A stretch of DNA of 7,767 nucleotides from JACZWZ01 sp036478235 (GTDB lineage Bacteria; Actinomycetota; Acidimicrobiia; Spongiisociales; UBA11373). A model generated the notes under the pieces. It did not search any database. It worked only from the letters and a program-made list of their open reading frames with translations, and was not told the DNA's origin. Below are positions 4,807 through 7,767 of this stretch, in pieces (positions within the stretch are counted from its first letter, which is position 1; each line of letters opens with the position of its first letter). The stretch lies in assembly GCA_036478235.1 (NCBI GenBank), contig JAZGDZ010000031.1, positions 1 to 7,767 on the forward strand. Direction: 5' to 3'. Position numbers and translations under genes: made by a program.

Positions 4807-5961
4807 ATGCCCCACAAGGCCATCGCGAATGACGTTCGGGCTGCCCTGCGCGGGGTGGTCGACCCCGAACTCGGATCCGACATCGTCGAACTCGGCATGG
4901 TGCGCGACATCTCCGTCGAGGGCGGTGTCGCCTCTATCGCGATTGCTCTGACGATCGCGGCATGCCCGATGCGTGACCAGATCGAAGGTGACGTAGTTCG
5001 CAAGGTGACGGCCCTCCCCGGAATCGAACGCACCGAAGTAACCGTGACCGCCATGACCGAGCGACAGCGTTCCGACCTGATGTCGGTGGCGCGCCGCACC
5101 GCCCGCGAGAACGCGGCACCGACGATGGTCAACCCGCTCACCCGGGTGATCGCAGTGGGGTCCGGCAAGGGAGGCGTCGGGAAGTCCTCTGTGTCGGTCA
5201 ACCTCGCGGTCGCAATGCGACGCGCCGGATTCTCGGTGGGCCTGCTCGACGCCGACATCTGGGGCTTCTCCATTCCGCGGATGCTCGGCGTCGACTCCCG
5301 GCTCGAGGCCGGAGATGATCGCAAAATCAAGCCTGCCAACGCCGGCGGCATCCACCTGGTCTCAACCGGGCTGCTGCTCGACGACGAAGAGACCGCGCTC
5401 ATGTGGAGAGGCCTCATGCTCTCGAAAGCGGTGGAGCAGTTCCTCCACGACGTCGCCTGGCCCGCAGACCTCGACTATCTGCTCGTCGACATGCCTCCTG
5501 GCACGGGCGACGTGCAAATGGCACTGGCGAGGCTGCTGCCGCAGGCCGAGATGGTCGTGGTGACGACGCCGCAGAAGGCGGCGCAGAAGGTCGCGGCTCG
5601 GGTGGCCGACATGGCTCGCCGCTCACACCTTCCGGTCGTGGGTGTGATCGAGAACATGTCGGGGTTCACGGCGGATGACGGACGGCACTACGAGCTGTTC
5701 GGCGCCGGCGGCGGGATGGAGCTGGCGAACGACCTCGGGGTACCGCTGATCGCTCAGATCCCACTCGATCCTCTCGTGGTCGGTGGTGGAGACGATGGAG
5801 CCCCGGTCGCCGATGCTCATCCCGAAGTGCCGTCAGGAGCGGCGTTCATCGCAGCGGCAGCCCGGCTCGTCGAGCTGGTGCCTCCCGCCGAGGACGAGAC
5901 GTGCACCGCCCGTATCGCGGTCTTGATGGAACAGCTGGCCGAGCAGGCCCCCGCTAGCTAG
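4807..5961 (+). CDS. mrp: Mrp/ApbC-type P-loop ATPase, iron-sulfur cluster carrier
   Basis: 384 residues. Residues 1-85 form an MIP18/DUF59-like domain with the usual conserved Cys (Cys53 in AACPMRDQ). Residues 112-360 form the ParA/MinD-like ATPase: deviant Walker A GKGGVGKSS at 120-128, DADIWG at 148-153, and Walker B LLVDMPPGTGD at 225-235. Known members bind a 4Fe-4S cluster between two subunits and deliver it to apoproteins using ATP. The usual C-terminal CxxC in the segment after ENMS is missing; here that segment reads ENMSGFTADDG and continues to FGAGGG. From memory this is common in actinobacterial Mrp, so the cluster-binding mode may differ. The divergent A-type carrier gene supports the Fe-S role. 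The start at 4807 follows from promoter spacing and from MPHKAI being a natural N-terminus. Confidence 0.93.
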   Translation: MPHKAIANDVRAALRGVVDPELGSDIVELGMVRDISVEGGVASIAIALTIAACPMRDQIEGDVVRKVTALPGIERTEVTVTAMTERQRSDLMSVARRTARENAAPTMVNPLTRVIAVGSGKGGVGKSSVSVNLAVAMRRAGFSVGLLDADIWGFSIPRMLGVDSRLEAGDDRKIKPANAGGIHLVSTGLLLDDEETALMWRGLMLSKAVEQFLHDVAWPADLDYLLVDMPPGTGDVQMALARLLPQAEMVVVTTPQKAAQKVAARVADMARRSHLPVVGVIENMSGFTADDGRHYELFGAGGGMELANDLGVPLIAQIPLDPLVVGGGDDGAPVADAHPEVPSGAAFIAAAARLVELVPPAEDETCTARIAVLMEQLAEQAPAS

Positions 5962-6197
5962 TGCCCCTCCTCCTCGTCTTCGTCGTCGCTCGGCGACGTC
6001 TCCCAGGAAGTCCCGGTTACGTCGGCCACGTCGGTGGCGTCTCCGAACCTGCCGCCGGCCGAGTCGTCGGTTGCATCGACGGTGCCCTCGAAAGGATCAC
6101 CCGCCGTTGCAGATCCGGTGGCGTCGCCGGCGGCGGATGCATCGGCCGCTTCGGCCGATCCTCCGAACCAGTCCTTGATGGTCTGCCAGAGACCCAT
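5958..6197 (-). CDS. Small acidic protein of unknown function
   Basis: 79 residues; no family recognised. The N-terminus MGLWQTIKDWFGG looks like a short amphipathic, Trp-containing helix that could touch a membrane. The rest (14-69) is low-complexity, rich in Ala, Gly, Asp, Ser and Thr, and the C-terminus is a run of acidic residues (DDEDEEEGH). No Cys and probably largely disordered. The ATG at 6197 has a good purine-rich ribosome binding site (GGAGGAAGGA, about five bases upstream); a longer in-frame reading from 6287 passes through the likely promoter. Its stop codon (TAG, 5960-5958) overlaps the mrp stop by two bases in a CTAG, so the two genes converge with no terminator between them. 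That the reading frame is real is likely but not certain. Confidence 0.62.
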   Translation of the reverse strand: MGLWQTIKDWFGGSAEAADASAAGDATGSATAGDPFEGTVDATDDSAGGRFGDATDVADVTGTSWETSPSDDEDEEEGH

Positions 6198-6239
6198 GAG
6201 ATTCCTTCCTCCTCGGAGATTCGGCCCAAGTCGGTGCCG

Positions 6240-6245
6240 AGGGTA
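6240..6245 (-). promoter_or_regulatory. Candidate -10 box for the small acidic protein gene
   Basis: On the minus strand TACCCT fits TAnnnT and would start transcription near 6233, leaving a leader of about 36 bases that includes the strong ribosome binding site. No clear -35 box. Confidence 0.35.
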
Positions 6246-6285
6246 ATCGGCGAGGCTCGAACGACGGGTGTATGACGAAGAAGCC

Positions 6286-6313
6286 ATTAGCGATTAGTCA
6301 TCAGTCATTAGCG
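6286..6313. repeat. Heptamer array, ATTAGTC type
   Basis: Units ATTAGCG, ATTAGTC, ATCAGTC, ATTAGCG. It has the same 7-bp period and AGTC core as the arrays at 681-729, 840-862, 883-910 and 7619-7640. It lies between the promoter of the small acidic gene and the left end of the IS3 element. Confidence 0.75.
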
Positions 6314-6345
6314 AGAGGCCAGGGAGCGACACCCGAGGTTCTTTC

Positions 6346-6369
6346 AGGACTTGACCCGGTTTGGTGGAC
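6346..6369 (+). repeat. Left terminal inverted repeat of the IS3 element
   Basis: Matches the reverse complement of 7589-7612 at 20 of 24 positions. The outermost base pair is a mismatch, so the exact end could be one base further in. Confidence 0.8.
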
Positions 6370-6417
6370 ACTTCGAGACTGAGGGTCTTGGCCCTTGGTG
6401 AAGGGAGTGCATCATCG

Positions 6418-6729
6418 ATGCCGAGGACACATCCACCGTATCCGCCTGAGTTCAGACGTAGGATCGTTGAGCTGGCAGCTGCGGGCCGCTCAGCTTGGGA
6501 TCTGGCGAAGGAGTTCGAACCAAACCCGCAGACGATCGTTTCGTGGATCAAGCAGGCCAACATTGATGCTGGTGTGGCTGAGGGGGTCACGACCGACGAC
6601 AAGACCGAACTGACGCGACTGCGTCGTGAGGTCGAGGTGTTGCGTGAAGAAAAGGAGATCTTGGCAAAAGCCGCGGCCTGGTTCGCAGAGGAGACCGGTC
6701 GGACGCCGCGGGGGCGTTCGAGTTCGTGA
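6418..6729 (+). CDS. IS3-family transposase OrfA (helix-turn-helix protein)
   Basis: 103 residues. Residues 8-48 form the transposase helix-turn-helix (YPPEFRRRIVELAAAG, then SAWDLAKEF and TIVSWIKQ). Residues 64-82 form a leucine-zipper-like coiled coil (LTRLRREVEVLREEKEIL). The following AKAAAWFAEETGR is typical of OrfA C-termini. OrfA binds the element ends and is the N-terminal part of the OrfAB transposase. The start is probably ATG 6418, with GGGAG ten bases upstream, a rather long gap. An in-frame TTG at 6361 lies within the left inverted repeat and is unlikely. The stop TGA (6727-6729) overlaps the orfB GTG by four bases in GTGA. Confidence 0.87.
   Translation: MPRTHPPYPPEFRRRIVELAAAGRSAWDLAKEFEPNPQTIVSWIKQANIDAGVAEGVTTDDKTELTRLRREVEVLREEKEILAKAAAWFAEETGRTPRGRSSS
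6708..6729 (+). promoter_or_regulatory. Candidate -1 frameshift / stop-restart site linking orfA and orfB
   Basis: The orfB frame is open back to 6648, so a -1 shift anywhere from there to the orfA stop would fuse the two. A run of five G (6710-6714) allows slippage at CGG GGG. The fused product would read TPRGAFEFVKANQAEYSV, a natural OrfB-type N-terminus. An AAAAG at 6666-6670, in the LAKAAA segment where IS3 elements often slip, is an alternative. The GTGA overlap at 6726-6729 would also allow restart of translation. Confidence 0.45.
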
Positions 6730-7571
6730 AGGCGAATCAGGCTGAGTATTCGGTGAGACGGATGTGTGAGCTGTTGGATGTCTCTACCAGCGGCTATTAC
6801 GCCTGGCTCCGTCGACCCGTGTCGAGGCGCACCGTCGCCGATCGGGCTCTGACCGATGAGATCATCGAGAGCTGGCAACGGTCTCGTCGCAGCTATGGGG
6901 TTCCACGGATCCACGCCGACCTGGCGGATCTAGGGATCGGGGTGGGCCGCAAACGTGTCGCTCGGTTGATGAGAACCGCCGGGATTCAAGGCGTTACTCG
7001 CCGTAAGAAGTATCGAACCACGATCCGCGATAAAACCGCCCGCCCGGCCCCTGACTTGGTGCAACGCCGCTTCAGTGCCAACGCCCCGAACAAGGTTTGG
7101 GTCGCCGACATCACTGAGATCCCCACCTGGGAAGGGCCCCTGTATTTGGCGGCCGTCCAAGACGTGTGGTCACGACGCATCGTGGGATGGGCCATCGCCG
7201 CCCACATGCGCACCGAACTCGTCTCGGCCGCTTTGGACATGGCGCTTGACCAGCGTCGTGCCCGAGGTGTCGTCCACCACTCCGATCAGGGATCCCAATA
7301 CACCTCAATCGCCTTCGGGATGCAATGCCACCGCCAAGGTGTCGTCCCCTCGATGGGATCCGTTGGAGACTGCTACGACAACGCCATGGCCGAATCGTTC
7401 TTCGCTACCGTCGAATGCGAACTCCTCGACCGAACCACCCTCCAGACTCGACGCCAGGCCCACCAAGAACTATTCGGCTGGATCGAAGGCTGGTACAACC
7501 CACACCGCCGGCACTCCAGCCTCGAATACCTCTCACCCGCCCAATACGAAAAGAGAAACTGGCCCACCTAA
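6726..7571 (+). CDS. IS3-family transposase OrfB (DDE catalytic subunit)
   Basis: 281 residues. The N-terminal part (about 40-100) is the second helix-turn-helix region of IS3 transposases (RRSYGVPRIHADL, then RVARLMRTAGIQG). The integrase-core catalytic triad is intact: Asp128 in VWVADIT, Asp187 in HHSDQGSQY, and Glu223 in DNAMAESFF. The last two are 35 residues apart, the classical DD(35)E spacing. The C-terminal WYNPHRRHSSLEYLSPAQYE motif is typical. No internal stops, so the element looks potentially active. Translation would come either by -1 frameshifting from orfA or from the overlapping GTG at 6726. Confidence 0.95.
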   Translation: MKANQAEYSVRRMCELLDVSTSGYYAWLRRPVSRRTVADRALTDEIIESWQRSRRSYGVPRIHADLADLGIGVGRKRVARLMRTAGIQGVTRRKKYRTTIRDKTARPAPDLVQRRFSANAPNKVWVADITEIPTWEGPLYLAAVQDVWSRRIVGWAIAAHMRTELVSAALDMALDQRRARGVVHHSDQGSQYTSIAFGMQCHRQGVVPSMGSVGDCYDNAMAESFFATVECELLDRTTLQTRRQAHQELFGWIEGWYNPHRRHSSLEYLSPAQYEKRNWPT

Positions 7572-7588
7572 AACAACAGCCAAACACC

Positions 7589-7612
7589 GTCCACAAAACC
7601 GGGGCAACTCCA
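7589..7612 (-). repeat. Right terminal inverted repeat of the IS3 element
   Basis: The reverse complement reads TGGAGTTGCCCCGGTTTTGT and on to GGAC, pairing with 6346-6369 at 20 of 24 positions. Confidence 0.8.
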
Positions 7613-7618
7613 TTCTCT

Positions 7619-7640
7619 GGCTAAGGACTAAGGACTAATG
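7619..7640. repeat. Heptamer array, CTAAGGA type
   Basis: Units GGCTAAG, GACTAAG, GACTAAT then G. The reverse complement contains GTCCTTA twice, the same unit as the first and fourth of the array at 681-729, in inverted orientation about 6.9 kb away. It occupies the space between the IS3 right end and the IS30-type remnant. Confidence 0.75.
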
Positions 7641-7648
7641 AGGCCGGT

Positions 7649-7767
7649 TCAACTGGCTGTTGCAACGCGTAGTTGATGGTAGGCGTGGGTGGCGGTGGTC
7701 CATCCGAGGATGCGGCGGGGTATTGAGTTGAGTTGGTGGGCGATGCGGTCGAGGGTTTCTTGTTGTT
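7649..7767 (-). CDS. IS30-family transposase, C-terminal fragment (cut by the window edge)
   Basis: The minus strand from 7765 reads 38 codons to a TGA at 7651-7649: QQETLDRIAHQLNSIPRRIL, then GWTTATHAYHQL and RVATAS. The pattern LD-x-(I/V)-A-x-x-LN-x-x-PR-(K/R)-x-LGW-x-(T/S)-x-x-x-x-(F/Y) is the typical C-terminus of IS30-family transposases. Only the end is visible, because the gene continues beyond the window, so I cannot tell whether it is intact. GGTTCAACTGGCTGTTGCAAC at about 7646-7666, overlapping the stop, resembles an IS30-type terminal repeat, but the partner end is outside the window. Confidence 0.7.
   Translation of the reverse strand, partial: QQETLDRIAHQLNSIPRRILGWTTATHAYHQLRVATAS

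Larger units (their letters stand above)
6346..7612 (+). mobile_element. Complete IS3-family insertion sequence
   Basis: About 1,267 bp, the usual IS3-family size. The left end (6346-6369) and the reverse complement of the right end (7589-7612) match at 20 of 24 positions; the shared inner part includes CCCGGTTT and GTGGAC. Inside are orfA and orfB in the usual order, with orfB in the -1 frame. If the ends are placed as given, TTC at 6343-6345 is repeated at 7613-7615, a possible 3-bp target duplication of the size this family makes; three bases alone is weak evidence. Both flanks carry heptamer arrays. Confidence 0.88.

Noticed and set aside
6361..6417. N-terminal extension of OrfA from the TTG at 6361.
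   Set aside because: The start would lie in the terminal inverted repeat; MPRTHPPYPPEF from 6418 is the usual beginning of this protein family.
6294..6914. Minus-strand 206-codon frame over the left part of the IS3 element.
   Set aside because: Antisense to orfA and the start of orfB; crosses the left inverted repeat and a heptamer array and has no recognisable domain.

Overview
The window is GC-rich DNA from a bacterium that looks actinobacterial. The grounds are the codon use, a GlnR-like response regulator, an Mrp ATPase without the usual C-terminal CxxC, and a strong pattern of genes that appear to be transcribed without a leader. I cannot name the genus; an uncultured Acidimicrobiia-like lineage would fit but is a guess. 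Most of the window is ordinary chromosome, and the right-hand 1.4 kb is a landing zone for insertion sequences.

Layout. 37-681 (+): orphan OmpR/PhoB-type regulator with a degenerate receiver domain. 681-931: gene-free spacer made of heptamer arrays and a 39-bp tandem duplication. 932-1276 (+): small protein with one C-terminal membrane segment, ending in a perfect 15-bp hairpin that also serves the converging ALDH gene. 3230-1316 (-): ridA followed by an ALDH7-type (aminoadipate semialdehyde) dehydrogenase, spaced like an operon. 3327-4079 (+): a divergently transcribed, divergent member of the arginase/agmatinase fold. 4080-4343: cluster of hairpin repeats between convergent genes. 4703-4344 (-): A-type iron-sulfur carrier. 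4807-5961 (+): divergent Mrp/ApbC ATPase. 6197-5958 (-): 79-residue acidic protein whose stop codon overlaps that of mrp. 6346-7612: complete IS3-family element with inverted repeats and orfA/orfB. 7649-7767 (-): C-terminal end of an IS30-type transposase, cut by the window edge.

How the genes fit together. ridA, ALDH7 and the divergent ureohydrolase-fold gene share a 96-bp control region holding a 14-bp perfect palindrome. They look like a small nitrogen or amino-acid catabolic module, most simply lysine breakdown through the aminoadipate semialdehyde/piperideine-6-carboxylate imine. The A-type carrier and Mrp form a divergent iron-sulfur delivery pair.

Most notable non-coding signals. (1) Four separate genes have a TAnnnT hexamer followed by exactly six bases and then ATG, which predicts transcription starting at the A of the start codon. 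(2) At least five short intergenic arrays have a 7-bp period and a shared AGTC/GACT core, resembling the heptanucleotide repeats known from filamentous cyanobacteria. (3) A set of C-rich/G-rich hairpins has GCAA loops. I found no CRISPR array, tRNA, rRNA or recognisable defence system.
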